A DNA stretch of 44,789 bases from Cyclobacterium qasimii M12-11B (lineage in GTDB: Bacteria; Bacteroidota; Bacteroidia; Cytophagales; Cyclobacteriaceae): assembly GCF_000427295.1 (NCBI RefSeq), contig NZ_ATNM01000014.1, forward strand, positions 1-44,789, read 5' to 3'. The notes below the pieces were generated by a model that searched no databases, was not told the origin of the DNA, and saw nothing but the letters and a program-made list of their open reading frames with translations. This document shows positions 35,572 to 44,784 of this stretch, piece after piece. The position numbers and the translations under genes were made by a program. The first letter of the stretch is position 1. Each line of letters begins with the position of its first letter.

Positions 35572-36348
35572 TCAATTCAGTTTATTTTCATAGACTACAG
35601 CCTCATAAAGAGCCTTCAACTTGGGACTCTCCCGAACCACATCACCAATGATGATAATGGCCGGTGCCCCCACTTGGTCTTTCTGGGCTTTCTTCTCTAT
35701 ATCTGCAATGGTTCCAGCAACGATTTTCTCGTCACGAGTTGTTCCACGTTCTATTATGGCTATGGCTTTATCAGAAAAACCTTGCTCTTCATAAATCCTA
35801 ACAATCTCTTCAAGTTTCCTGGTCCCCATTAGTAGGACAACAGTAGCTTTGGATTGACTAGCCAGCAATAAATCTCTGGACAATTCCCCGCTTGAAGTAG
35901 TGCCAGTAATCACCCAATAACTTTCTGAGATACCTCTTTTTGTTACCGGAATACCTGCAGCAGCAGGAACGGCCACCGTGGAAGATATACCTGGGACCAC
36001 CTCTGCCTTTATTCCAAACTGTTGAATATAATCAAGCTCCTCTGCCCCCCTACCAAACACAAAAGGATCGCCACCCTTAAGCCTAACTACATGGCCAAAC
36101 TTTTTGGCATAGTATACACACATCCTGTTGGTTTCTTCCTGTGGATTTTGACGGCTTCCATTTCGTTTACCGACAAATATCTTTAAGGCTTTATCAGGAG
36201 CATGATTAAGCAGGGAAACATCTATTAGCGCATCATATAGGACAACATCTGCCTTATTTAATGCCAAGACGCCTTTTAAGGTTATCAATTCCGGATCACC
36301 GGGACCAGCACCTACCAGGGTTACTCTTGGTCTAATTTCATTCATCAT
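35572..36348 (-). CDS. cobA: Uroporphyrinogen-III C-methyltransferase (SUMT)
   Basis: The 258-residue protein has the tetrapyrrole methylase fold. VTLVGAGPGDPELITLKG is at the N-terminus, YDALID follows, VRLKGGDPFVFGRGAEE binds S-adenosylmethionine, and VPGISSTVAVPAAAGIPVTKR is present. It makes precorrin-2, the siroheme precursor. It overlaps the reductase stop by 4 nt, so siroheme supply is translationally linked to the siroheme enzyme. The symbol is the usual one for this activity. Confidence 0.93.
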   Translation of the reverse strand: MMNEIRPRVTLVGAGPGDPELITLKGVLALNKADVVLYDALIDVSLLNHAPDKALKIFVGKRNGSRQNPQEETNRMCVYYAKKFGHVVRLKGGDPFVFGRGAEELDYIQQFGIKAEVVPGISSTVAVPAAAGIPVTKRGISESYWVITGTTSSGELSRDLLLASQSKATVVLLMGTRKLEEIVRIYEEQGFSDKAIAIIERGTTRDEKIVAGTIADIEKKAQKDQVGAPAIIIIGDVVRESPKLKALYEAVVYENKLN

Positions 36349-38447
36349 GCATTTACTTCTTTTGCTCTGTATTCGCTGATTGCTTCAAACACCTGTTCGG
36401 CAATTTTAAAATAGGCCAAAGCAAATTCTTCTGACGGTTGATTCTCTTTAAGTTGGTAAACCAATTCCGAAAAAGAAGCAGATAGATTGATCTTCTTCGT
36501 TTCGGTCAGGTGCTTGTCAAACTCAATTACAAGATTGGCAAAGCTATTGGTATTTACGCCTTCAGCAGTAAGAATTGCTTTCCCAGCATTCATCATACTT
36601 GTATAGGTTTGATAAATACCATCAGACCATTTTTCTGCTTTCAAACTGTCTTCTGCATCAGCCAACTTCTCTCTCGCCTCTAGCAATAAAGTGGACACCA
36701 AATCAATAACCACCCCAGCACATTCACCAACACCTATTGCTTTGACATACGCTTCGTCATTGCCCCAATCTACAAAATCGCTTTCCGTAATATTGTCTGT
36801 TCCAGCAAATGGTTTTAATATTTCATAGAAATACATTTGACCCTTGCGTTCATAATAGGCAGCATAATTTTCATCTTTCTCTGCACCAGATTTGTAATCA
36901 TCAAGTAGGGCACGCAAACTCTGTGGTCCTCTCTTACTTGGAACCTTAATCACCTTATCGGCAAATTTTCCTTTACCATCACCAAAAGTGGCTCCGCCTA
37001 GCAATACTTGTAGCGCTGGCAGAACAGCTTTACCTACTTTCATTGACATCCCCTGGAAGCCAATAGAAGCCATATTGTGCTGACCACATGCATTCATACA
37101 TCCGGAGATCTTAATGTTTAGGTCCTTATTCAATAAAAATTCAGGATATTCATCTATTATCACTTTCTCCATCACTACTGCAGCACCAGTACTACTGGCA
37201 ATTCCCAAATTACATGTATCGGTACCTGGGCAAGCGGTAATGTCACCTACGGAATTGTATCCGTAATCTACCATTCCCAACTTCTTAAGTTCTTGGTAAA
37301 AGAAAGGAATCAATTCTTCTTTTACATCTCTAATCAAAAGATTTTGACGGAGTGTGAAACGGATCTCATCACTGGCATATTTTTTAACAAGAGCTGCCAA
37401 TTGACGGGCTTCTTTTAAATAAAAGTCTCCAAGATGCACTTTGACACCAATAGAGAAATAACCAGCTTGCTTTTGATTCAAAACATTGGTCAGTTTCCAA
37501 CGTCTATAATCCTCATCTGTAGGAACTGTAAATTCAGGCACCACAGGATTAGGCAATTCACTGGCAGCATCACTGGCGGTCGTATCGATTGGGTAACTTT
37601 GAAATGGAAGGGCAAGTTTCTCCTCGGCTACCAACTTCAAGAACTCTTCCACACCAAGATTATTGATAAGGAATTTCATTCTTGCTTTCATCCTTTTGGC
37701 TCTCTCTCCATGTCTGTCAAAAACCCTTACGACTCCTTCTACAAATGGAATGATTTGATCAGTCGCCAAAAATTCATGAACCACATCAGCATGTCTTGGT
37801 TGCGAACCTAATCCGCCTCCTAGAAGTACTTTAAATCCTCGTACTTCCTTGCCATCTATTTGCTTAACCTTAGGGATAAATCCAAGGTCATGAAGATAGG
37901 AAAGCGCCGTATCTTCGTCGCTTGAAGAAAAACTAATTTTAAATTTTCGACCCATTTCCTGACTGATAGGATTCCTCAGCATGTACCTGAAGGTAGCTTC
38001 AGCATATGGGGTAACATCAAAAGGTTCTTTCGGATCAATTCCTGCTGTCTCTGAAGCAGTGACATTCCTTACAGTATTGCCACATGCCTCTCTAAGGGTA
38101 ACATCATCCTTGTCCAATTCTGCCCAAAGTTCTGGGGTTTTGTCCAGGCTTACATAGTGGATTTGAATATCCTGCCTCGTAGTGATGTGCAATCTACCCG
38201 TAGAGTATTTTTCTGATACATCACAAATTCTATTCAGTTTCCCAGAAGTTACCCTTCCATAAGGCAATTTAATTCTGATCATCTGAACGCCTTCCTGACG
38301 CTGCCCGTAAACACCACGCGCTAAACGAAGACTTCTAAATTTTTCTTCGTCAATTTTCCCGTTGCGAAACAAGGTTATCTTTTTTTCCAGTTCTAGAATT
38401 TCTTTTTCTACTACTGGATTTTCTATTTCAGTTCTGAAACTTTGCAT
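36345..38447 (-). CDS. Siroheme sulfite reductase (nitrite/sulfite reductase ferredoxin type) with extra C-terminal helical domain
   Basis: The 700-residue protein shows two ferredoxin-like half-domain repeats and the siroheme/4Fe-4S cysteines Cys406, Cys412, Cys450 and Cys454 (ACPGTDTC and GCMNAC). The core ends near residue 570. A further 127 residues (574-700) are all-helical (VSTLLLEAREKLADAEDSL, MMNAGKAILTAEG) and look like a HEPN-type four-helix domain. Ordinary ferredoxin sulfite reductases lack it. Genomic context with cysH and siroheme genes indicates assimilatory sulfite, not nitrite, reduction. It lies 36 nt after the cysH stop and overlaps cobA. The role of the tail is unknown. 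Confidence 0.9.
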   Translation of the reverse strand: MQSFRTEIENPVVEKEILELEKKITLFRNGKIDEEKFRSLRLARGVYGQRQEGVQMIRIKLPYGRVTSGKLNRICDVSEKYSTGRLHITTRQDIQIHYVSLDKTPELWAELDKDDVTLREACGNTVRNVTASETAGIDPKEPFDVTPYAEATFRYMLRNPISQEMGRKFKISFSSSDEDTALSYLHDLGFIPKVKQIDGKEVRGFKVLLGGGLGSQPRHADVVHEFLATDQIIPFVEGVVRVFDRHGERAKRMKARMKFLINNLGVEEFLKLVAEEKLALPFQSYPIDTTASDAASELPNPVVPEFTVPTDEDYRRWKLTNVLNQKQAGYFSIGVKVHLGDFYLKEARQLAALVKKYASDEIRFTLRQNLLIRDVKEELIPFFYQELKKLGMVDYGYNSVGDITACPGTDTCNLGIASSTGAAVVMEKVIIDEYPEFLLNKDLNIKISGCMNACGQHNMASIGFQGMSMKVGKAVLPALQVLLGGATFGDGKGKFADKVIKVPSKRGPQSLRALLDDYKSGAEKDENYAAYYERKGQMYFYEILKPFAGTDNITESDFVDWGNDEAYVKAIGVGECAGVVIDLVSTLLLEAREKLADAEDSLKAEKWSDGIYQTYTSMMNAGKAILTAEGVNTNSFANLVIEFDKHLTETKKINLSASFSELVYQLKENQPSEEFALAYFKIAEQVFEAISEYRAKEVNA

Positions 38448-38483
38448 CTTAAATATTTTTCAATTGTAGCTGTTACTAATTTG

Positions 38484-39209
38484 TTAGGATTTATTGGCTA
38501 TTACACCCTGCTCATGCAATCCACATTCTTTTTGGGAAGATTCCCACCACCACCTTCCGGCACGGGCATCTTCGCCCGCTGCTATGGCACGTGTACACGG
38601 AGCACATCCAATACTAATAAAACCCTTGTCATGAAGCGTATTATAAGGTATACTATTCTCCTTAATATAAGCCAACATTTCCTCCATCGTCCAATGCAAT
38701 AAAGGATTGTATTTCAAAATCTGGTTTCCCTCATCCCATTCCAATATCTGCATATTTTGACGGTTTGGGCTTTGCTCTGATCTAAGACCAGTTATCCAAA
38801 CCTTTTTTCCGCTCAAAGCACGCTTTAACGGTTCTACCTTCCTAACGTAGCAACATGATTTTCTATTCTCTACGGATTGATAAAACCCATTGATTCCATT
38901 TTTACTAACTAGCTCTTCTACAGAAGCTGTTGTTGGATAATAAGGCTTTATAGACAGACCGTATTTCACTATGGTTCTAGACCAAAGATCATAAGTCTCA
39001 TAGAATAGTCTTCCGGTATCCAATGTAAAAACTTCTACAGGCAGCTTACTTGCAGCTATCTTCTGAGTAATCACCTGATCTTCTTGCCCAAAAGAAGTTG
39101 AGAAAATAATTTCTCCAGGAAATAGATCAACCAAAAGGCTCATAGCGTCCTCCATAGATAGTTTCTCTATCCTTTGAGTAAGCTCTTTAATTTCATTTTC
39201 TTGACTCAT
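38484..39209 (-). CDS. cysH: Phosphoadenylyl/adenylyl-sulfate reductase
   Basis: The 241-residue protein reduces activated sulfate to sulfite with thioredoxin. The catalytic Cys is in ECGLH (Cys229). The additional cysteines Cys119-Cys120 (KSCCYVRK) and Cys202/Cys205 (GCAPC) form the 4Fe-4S binding pattern of APS-type reductases, so adenylyl sulfate is the likelier substrate. The PP-loop-like FSTSFGQEDQV is near the N-terminus. ATP sulfurylase genes (cysD/cysN) are not in the window. It is the first gene of the operon, with a -7 box 83 nt upstream. Confidence 0.93.
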   Translation of the reverse strand: MSQENEIKELTQRIEKLSMEDAMSLLVDLFPGEIIFSTSFGQEDQVITQKIAASKLPVEVFTLDTGRLFYETYDLWSRTIVKYGLSIKPYYPTTASVEELVSKNGINGFYQSVENRKSCCYVRKVEPLKRALSGKKVWITGLRSEQSPNRQNMQILEWDEGNQILKYNPLLHWTMEEMLAYIKENSIPYNTLHDKGFISIGCAPCTRAIAAGEDARAGRWWWESSQKECGLHEQGVIANKS

Positions 39210-39291
39210 AATGCTTCATTTTTCTGGAAGTAGCAGTGGGTTAGAAAGCTACCTTTAATCCTGGACTATAAGGTACAGCCAATAGGAACCA

Positions 39292-39299
39292 CAAAAGTA
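39292..39299 (-). promoter_or_regulatory. Putative -7 box of the cysH operon
   Basis: TACTTTTG on the minus strand fits TAnnTTTG. It lies between the Rrf2 regulator and cysH, giving a leader of about 75 nt. That leader has a small stem GTAGC/GCTAC (about 39225-39255). No known riboswitch was recognised. Confidence 0.45.
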
Positions 39300-39338
39300 C
39301 ACAAAACCTACAAATATTATAGAGTAAATGGAAAAAAA

Positions 39339-39761
39339 TTACTCCCTCTCCAAAATATCTTGTAAAGTTTTCATTTCCAATATTTTAAGGGTCTCGTCTC
39401 TCACCTCTGCCATCACCATATTAAGGCCACACTTCTCTTGGCTGGCACATTCCTCACAGGGCTCATAATAATTTAAACTTACGCAAGGTAATAAGGCAAT
39501 TGGCCCATCAAGTAAGCGTATTATTTTAGACAATCGAATTTCATTGGGCAATTTGATTAGGTAGTAGCCTCCACCTTTGCCTTTTTTACTACCAAGAAGA
39601 CCTGCTTTTTTCAATTCAAGCAGAATATTCTCTAAAAATTTATGCGAAATATTGTGGTGAGCTGAAATCTCCTGAATAGGTACCGCTCCCTGATCTTTAT
39701 GTTTACCTAAATAGGTCAAAGCATGAAAGGCATATTTTGTTTTTTTAGATAGCATGGGCAA
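39339..39761 (-). CDS. Rrf2 family transcriptional regulator
   Basis: The 140-residue protein has an N-terminal winged helix (LSKKTKYAFHALTYLGKH, ISHKFLENILLELKKAGLL, GKGGGYYL) and a cysteine cluster at 93, 102, 105 and 111 (PC...PCEEC...KC). Four Cys could bind an Fe-S cluster or sense sulfur/redox state, as in IscR, NsrR and CymR relatives. The cysH operon lies directly downstream on the same strand, 129 nt away, so it is a strong candidate regulator of sulfate assimilation. ATG at residue 3 is an alternative start. Confidence 0.88.
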   Translation of the reverse strand: MPMLSKKTKYAFHALTYLGKHKDQGAVPIQEISAHHNISHKFLENILLELKKAGLLGSKKGKGGGYYLIKLPNEIRLSKIIRLLDGPIALLPCVSLNYYEPCEECASQEKCGLNMVMAEVRDETLKILEMKTLQDILERE

Positions 39762-39863
39762 TTGTAAAAGGTTTCTTCGAATTAAAGATAATCACTTTCC
39801 ATCGAAAATTTAATTTCCTGTGACTGTTTATGTCCATTCAGGGCAAAGTCGGCAACAAATAAA

Positions 39864-39897
39864 AAACAAGAGCCTGATTTTCATCAAACTCTTGTTT
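39864..39897 (-). terminator. Terminator of htpG
   Basis: AAACAAGAG (39864-39872) and CTCTTGTTT (39889-39897) form a perfect 9-bp stem with a 16-nt loop. A T-tract follows on the minus strand. It lies 29 nt after the htpG stop. Confidence 0.8.
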
Positions 39898-39925
39898 CCT
39901 CAATGTATATATTTCAAATCTAAAG

Positions 39926-41809
39926 TTAGATCAAATCAACACTTCTCTTAACAAAAGCAGTTAAGGCTTTCCCTTTCAAAAGTCCCTGAGAAACCAAGGC
40001 CAGGTCAAATGCCTGCTTCGCTAGTTTCAATTGAACTTCTTCATCTTCTGTTTTTAAGATTTTATCAATCAGTGGATGGTTGCCGTTGATTCCTACTTTA
40101 TAGTTATCGGGCATCGCACCATAGAAGCTCATTCCTCCACCATTCTGTGCCATGTCTTTCATCCTACGCATAAACTCATCCATAGTGATTGTTACTGGCA
40201 ATTCTTCAGGGCTTGCACCTTCTATTTCTACAGAATAAGCTTTGTTAGCTATTGACTTTTCAAAGAGCTCTTTAACCTTATTGGACTGGTCTTCGGACAG
40301 TAGGCTTTCATAACCTCCATCTTTGTCAATCAACTTATCCACCACATCGGCATCCACCCTTTTCATGCTGGCATTTTCCAACTTGCTTTCCAGGTTTTGA
40401 ATAAAATGACTGTCGATTGGAGAATCCATCAACAACACATCGTAGTCCTTTTTATTGGCAGATTGGATGAATGCATCCTGGCTGTCAGCATCAGTCGCGT
40501 ATAGATAGACTACCTTGTCGTCTTTACCTGTCTGAAATGGTTTTACCTTTTCCTGGTATTCGTCAATTGTAAAATACTCCCCATTAGTGTTGGTAAGCAA
40601 GACAAAATCCTTTGCTTTATCATAGAATTTATCTTCAGAGATCATTCCGTATTTCACGAACAGTCCAATGTCTTTCCATTTGGATTCATAAACCTTTCTG
40701 TCCTTTTTGTAAAGCTCTCCCAGTTTATCCGCCACCTTTTTGGTGATGTAATTGTTGATTTTCTTAACATTGCTGTCTGCCTGTAAGAAACTTCTTGACA
40801 CATTAAGTGGTATGTCTGGTGAATCAATCACACCATGAAGCAGCATTAAAAATTCAGGAACAATGTCTTTTACTTCATCCGTAATAAACACCTGACGGCT
40901 AAAGAGTTTGATTTTGTTCTTTTGAAGCTCAAATTCATTTTTAACCTTAGGGAAATAAAGCACTCCTGTTAGGCTAAATGGATAATCCACATTTAGGTGA
41001 ATCCAGAAAAGTGGATCTTCACTCATTGGATAAAGTTCCTTGTAAAACTTCAGGTAATCTTCATCTGTAAGCTCACTTGGTGAAAGCGTCCAAATAGGAT
41101 TGGTTTCATTAATGATATTGTCAACCTCAACCGATTTCCATTTCTTTTCGCCCTTGTCGTCTACACCATCTTCAACGTTCTCTGATTTGGTGCCAAATCG
41201 AATTGGAACAGGAAGAAACTTGGCATATTTATCGAGAATACCTTGTAGTTTAAACTGATCAAGAAATTCTTCAGATTCACTATTGATATTAAGTGTAATC
41301 TCTGTACCTCTTTCAGTTCTTTCTCCAGGCCCTATTTCAAACTCTGTACTTCCATCACAAGTCCACTTGGCAGGCTCCGCGCCTTCTTGATAAGACAAAG
41401 AGTCTATCACAACGGTATCCGCAACCATAAAGGCAGAATAAAAACCTAAACCAAATTTCCCAATAATCTCATTGGCATCCTTGGCATCTTTAAATTTCTC
41501 GACAAATTCGGAAGCACCAGAAAAAGCAATCTGATTGATGTACTTTTTGATTTCCTCCGAAGTCATTCCTAATCCACGGTCTGTGATCTTTATCCATTTG
41601 TTGTCTTTATCAAAGCTAACATCAATGGTTAAGTCACCCAGTTCTCCTTTATATTGGCCTAAAGTAGCCAGCCTTTTGATTTTCTGTGTAGCATCCACTC
41701 CATTGGATACTAATTCTCTTAAAAAGATTTCATTATCAGAATACAAGAATTTCTTGATAATGGGGAAGATATTTTCGGTATGAATCGAAATTGTACCTTT
41801 TTCCTGCAT
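39926..41809 (-). CDS. htpG: Molecular chaperone HtpG (Hsp90)
   Basis: The 627-residue protein is the normal bacterial Hsp90 length. The N-terminal GHKL ATPase domain has FLRELVSNGVDATQKI, ITDRGLGMT and IGKFGLGFYSAF. The middle domain carries the catalytic Arg in VSRSFLQ, and a C-terminal dimerisation domain follows. The motif reads SNGVDA where many members have SNASDA; the metal-coordinating Asn is kept. It stands alone, divergent from the GH95 gene. No frame problem. Confidence 0.97.
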   Translation of the reverse strand: MQEKGTISIHTENIFPIIKKFLYSDNEIFLRELVSNGVDATQKIKRLATLGQYKGELGDLTIDVSFDKDNKWIKITDRGLGMTSEEIKKYINQIAFSGASEFVEKFKDAKDANEIIGKFGLGFYSAFMVADTVVIDSLSYQEGAEPAKWTCDGSTEFEIGPGERTERGTEITLNINSESEEFLDQFKLQGILDKYAKFLPVPIRFGTKSENVEDGVDDKGEKKWKSVEVDNIINETNPIWTLSPSELTDEDYLKFYKELYPMSEDPLFWIHLNVDYPFSLTGVLYFPKVKNEFELQKNKIKLFSRQVFITDEVKDIVPEFLMLLHGVIDSPDIPLNVSRSFLQADSNVKKINNYITKKVADKLGELYKKDRKVYESKWKDIGLFVKYGMISEDKFYDKAKDFVLLTNTNGEYFTIDEYQEKVKPFQTGKDDKVVYLYATDADSQDAFIQSANKKDYDVLLMDSPIDSHFIQNLESKLENASMKRVDADVVDKLIDKDGGYESLLSEDQSNKVKELFEKSIANKAYSVEIEGASPEELPVTITMDEFMRRMKDMAQNGGGMSFYGAMPDNYKVGINGNHPLIDKILKTEDEEVQLKLAKQAFDLALVSQGLLKGKALTAFVKRSVDLI

Positions 41810-42044
41810 GGTATTTTTTATTTTATTTAAACAAAGTCAACTATTATGTTTTTGCTTAAATCAAGTCTTGTTCCAAACTCTTTTTAATGTCAAATTGTCA
41901 GTACCACAAACAGGGTAGCAATCAAAAAGAGGGTTATTCCTAAAATTTCTCTCCTAATCCTATTAATAGACTCCGTTTAAAGGATTTCTAGAAAAGGAAT
42001 AAAATTATTTTAGTATAATGCTTATCCATAAAAAACAACTTAAA

Positions 42045-44438
42045 ATGCGCTCCTATATCTTCCCCCTTATCATTAGCATGTCATTGTTTCTTGGAGGCTG
42101 TCAAACCGAAGCCAATGAAACAGAAAATTCAAAAAAAATGCAGCTTTGGTACACTTCTCCCGCCAATGAATGGCTGGAAGCATTGCCCATAGGCAATGGA
42201 CGATTAGGTGCCATGGTTTTTGGAGGAGTGAAGGAAGATCAAATTCAGTTAAATGAGGAAAGCCTTTGGGCAGGGATGCCAGAAGATCCTTATCCCGAAG
42301 ATGTACAGAAGCATTATGCCGCATTCCAGCAATTGAACCTGGAAGGTAAATACGAAGAAGCCTTAAATTATGGAATGGAGCATTTGGCGGTTTCGCCTAC
42401 TTCGATTCGGTCCTATGAACCCCTTGGAGAATTACATATTTCTTTTGACCATCAAAAATCTCCTGAAAATTACCGTAGGACACTTGATATGGAAACCGGT
42501 GTCGTAACTTCCACCTACACCATTGACGGGAAAAGATACTTACGGGAAGCTTTTTCTTCTAACAAATACAACGTTATTTTTTATCGTTTTGAGAGTTTTG
42601 ATGGAGAGCCGGTAAACAGTACCATCCGCTTCGATCGGGAAAAGGACATCGTTCAAAGCATAGGAGAGGGTGAAATACTTTTTGTAGATGGCCAGGTATT
42701 TGACGATCCTGACGGCTATGATGACAATGTCGACGGCTCAGGTGAAACCGGCTTGCACATGAAATTCGCTTCTCAAATAACGGCTACTTTGGACGATGGT
42801 AGCATCAGTGGAAATGAGAACACGCTCAAGATCGAAAACAGCACAGGGTACACCGTTATTGTCAGCGCAGCGACGGATTATAATTTAGCCAAGCTGAACT
42901 TTGACAGAAACATTGATGCAAAAGACAAGTCTTTAAAATCATTAAAAGGAGCCCTGGAAACAGCTTATAAAACAGCTAAAAAGGCACATACTGCTGAGCA
43001 CAGTGAAATGTTTAATCGCGTTGCCCTATCTTTAGGAAGTCCACTTCAGGACACCATTCCCACAGACAAACGACTAGATCAGGTGCGGGCAGGCACCAAT
43101 GACAACCACATTACCGAATTGTTTTTTCAATACGGAAGATATCTCCTGATGGGCAGTTCTGTCAACAGGGCGGTTCTACCTGCCAATTTACAAGGTATCT
43201 GGAACAAAGAAATGTGGGCTCCCTGGGAGTCAGACTTCCACCTGAACATCAATTTACAGATGAACTACTGGCCAGCTGACCAAACCAATTTGTCGGAAGC
43301 CTTTATTCCATTGTCCAATTTCATGGAGAAATTGGCGAAAAATGGAGAAACGACTGCAGAAAAATTCATTGGTTCTTCAGGCTGGATGGCACACCATGTA
43401 AGCAATCCTTTTGGTAGGACTACTCCATCTGGATCCACCAAGGACTCTCAAATGACCAATGGTTATTCCAATCCCTTGGCAGGAGCATGGATGTCCTTGT
43501 CTTTATGGAGACATTATGAGTTCACCCAAGACCAGGAACACCTAGAGCAGACAGCTTATCCTGTCCTGGCGGGAGCAGCACAATTCATTTTAGACTTCCT
43601 TAAAGAGAATGAAAAAGGTGAATTGGTCACTTCTCCTTCTTACTCTCCGGAAAATGCCTATATAGACCCAAAAACGGGCAAATCCACAAGAAACACAACA
43701 GCTGCCAGCATGGACATCCAAATTATCAATGACATCTTTAACGCCTGCCTGAAAGCAGAAGAAATCATTGGAGACAAGAAATTGACTGCGGCCATTGAAA
43801 AAGCATCCAGCAAATTACCACCGATCAAAATCGGGAAAAACGGCACCCTTCAGGAATGGCATGAAGACTATGAAGAAGTGGAACCTGGCCACAGGCACAT
43901 GTCTCATTTGTACGCCTTGTATCCTTCCAACCAAATCACGAAGGCTACGCCTGAACTATTTAAAGCAGCAGAGAAAACCATTGAAAGAAGATTAACCTAT
44001 GGAGGTGCAGGACAGACAGGCTGGAGCAGGGCCTGGATCATCAATTTCTTTGCGCGTTTGCAAAAGGGAGAAGAAGGACTTGAACATATCCATGAAATGA
44101 TGGCCACTCAATTGTCACCCAATATGTTTGACTTGCTGGGTAAAATTTTCCAGATCGAAGGCAATTTTGGTGCTACTGCAGGTATAGCGGAAATGTTAGT
44201 ACAGTCACATGAAGAAGGAATTATCCGATTATTACCAGCACTACCAAAAGCTTGGGAGCTTGGTAAAGTAAAAGGACTTAAAGCCAGAGGGAATTTTGAG
44301 GTAAGCATGGAATGGGAGGCCGGTAAACTTATAAAAGCAGAGATTCTGGCGATTACAGGAGGTAAGACAAAGGTTTTATGTCAGGGCAAGGAATGGGAAA
44401 TAGACCTGGAAAAAGGAGCTTCACAGATTCTTTTATAA
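42045..44438 (+). CDS. Glycoside hydrolase family 95 (alpha-L-fucosidase-type) lipoprotein
   Basis: From ATG 42045 the protein has 797 residues. It begins MRSYIFPLIISMSLFLGGCQ, a lipoprotein signal with lipobox LGGC, which argues for this start over the ATG at 42018. GH95 features follow: LWYTSPANEWLEALPIGNG with LGAMVFGG, then PANLQGIWN, NINLQMNYWPADQTN, and later GHRHMSHLYALYP and FQIEGNFGATAGIAEML. GH95 enzymes release alpha-1,2-linked fucose or alpha-galactose from glycans. Here the enzyme is anchored on the cell surface or in the periplasm. No SusC/SusD or regulator is adjacent on the left, so the gene looks isolated within this window. Confidence 0.9.
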   Translation: MRSYIFPLIISMSLFLGGCQTEANETENSKKMQLWYTSPANEWLEALPIGNGRLGAMVFGGVKEDQIQLNEESLWAGMPEDPYPEDVQKHYAAFQQLNLEGKYEEALNYGMEHLAVSPTSIRSYEPLGELHISFDHQKSPENYRRTLDMETGVVTSTYTIDGKRYLREAFSSNKYNVIFYRFESFDGEPVNSTIRFDREKDIVQSIGEGEILFVDGQVFDDPDGYDDNVDGSGETGLHMKFASQITATLDDGSISGNENTLKIENSTGYTVIVSAATDYNLAKLNFDRNIDAKDKSLKSLKGALETAYKTAKKAHTAEHSEMFNRVALSLGSPLQDTIPTDKRLDQVRAGTNDNHITELFFQYGRYLLMGSSVNRAVLPANLQGIWNKEMWAPWESDFHLNINLQMNYWPADQTNLSEAFIPLSNFMEKLAKNGETTAEKFIGSSGWMAHHVSNPFGRTTPSGSTKDSQMTNGYSNPLAGAWMSLSLWRHYEFTQDQEHLEQTAYPVLAGAAQFILDFLKENEKGELVTSPSYSPENAYIDPKTGKSTRNTTAASMDIQIINDIFNACLKAEEIIGDKKLTAAIEKASSKLPPIKIGKNGTLQEWHEDYEEVEPGHRHMSHLYALYPSNQITKATPELFKAAEKTIERRLTYGGAGQTGWSRAWIINFFARLQKGEEGLEHIHEMMATQLSPNMFDLLGKIFQIEGNFGATAGIAEMLVQSHEEGIIRLLPALPKAWELGKVKGLKARGNFEVSMEWEAGKLIKAEILAITGGKTKVLCQGKEWEIDLEKGASQILL

Positions 44439-44580
44439 ATTTTAATAAAATGGTTAGACCTGAAGGGTGACATCTTCAGTCCCATAGGCACCTGCCTGTG
44501 AGACATTTTGAATGGATAAAGAAGCCTGAAGGACTTCAACAATAATAACCAAGTGGTTTCAACCCACGGAAAACGGAATA

Positions 44581-44630
44581 TACCGCCAATTAATTTTGGC
44601 GGTATTGTTGCTTTTTTTCTGCAACAATAC
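44581..44630. repeat. Two mutually exclusive hairpins
   Basis: TACCGCCAA (44581-44589) pairs with TTGGCGGTA (44596-44604). GTATTGTTGC (44602-44611) also pairs with GCAACAATAC (44621-44630). The two stems share bases 44602-44604, so only one can form fully at a time. Confidence 0.6.
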
Positions 44631-44784
44631 TGACAAAATCATAACGTCACTTCCCTAAATAAAAACCTAACATTAATCAATACGGAAAACAAAAACCCCG
44701 ACAGGGGTGACATGATTATAGCCGATGGAATCAGCCACCGGATTAGTGAATAAGACGCTAATCGATTTTGGCGGTATTGTTGCT
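44593..44784. repeat. 20-bp direct repeat
   Basis: ATTTTGGCGGTATTGTTGCT occurs at 44593-44612 and again, identical, at 44765-44784. The second copy runs to the window edge, so the full repeat unit may continue beyond it. Confidence 0.7.

Noticed and set aside
39210-39338. SAM or other sulfur-related riboswitch upstream of cysH
   Set aside because: Only one short stem is visible and no known conserved core could be matched by eye; a covariance search would be needed.
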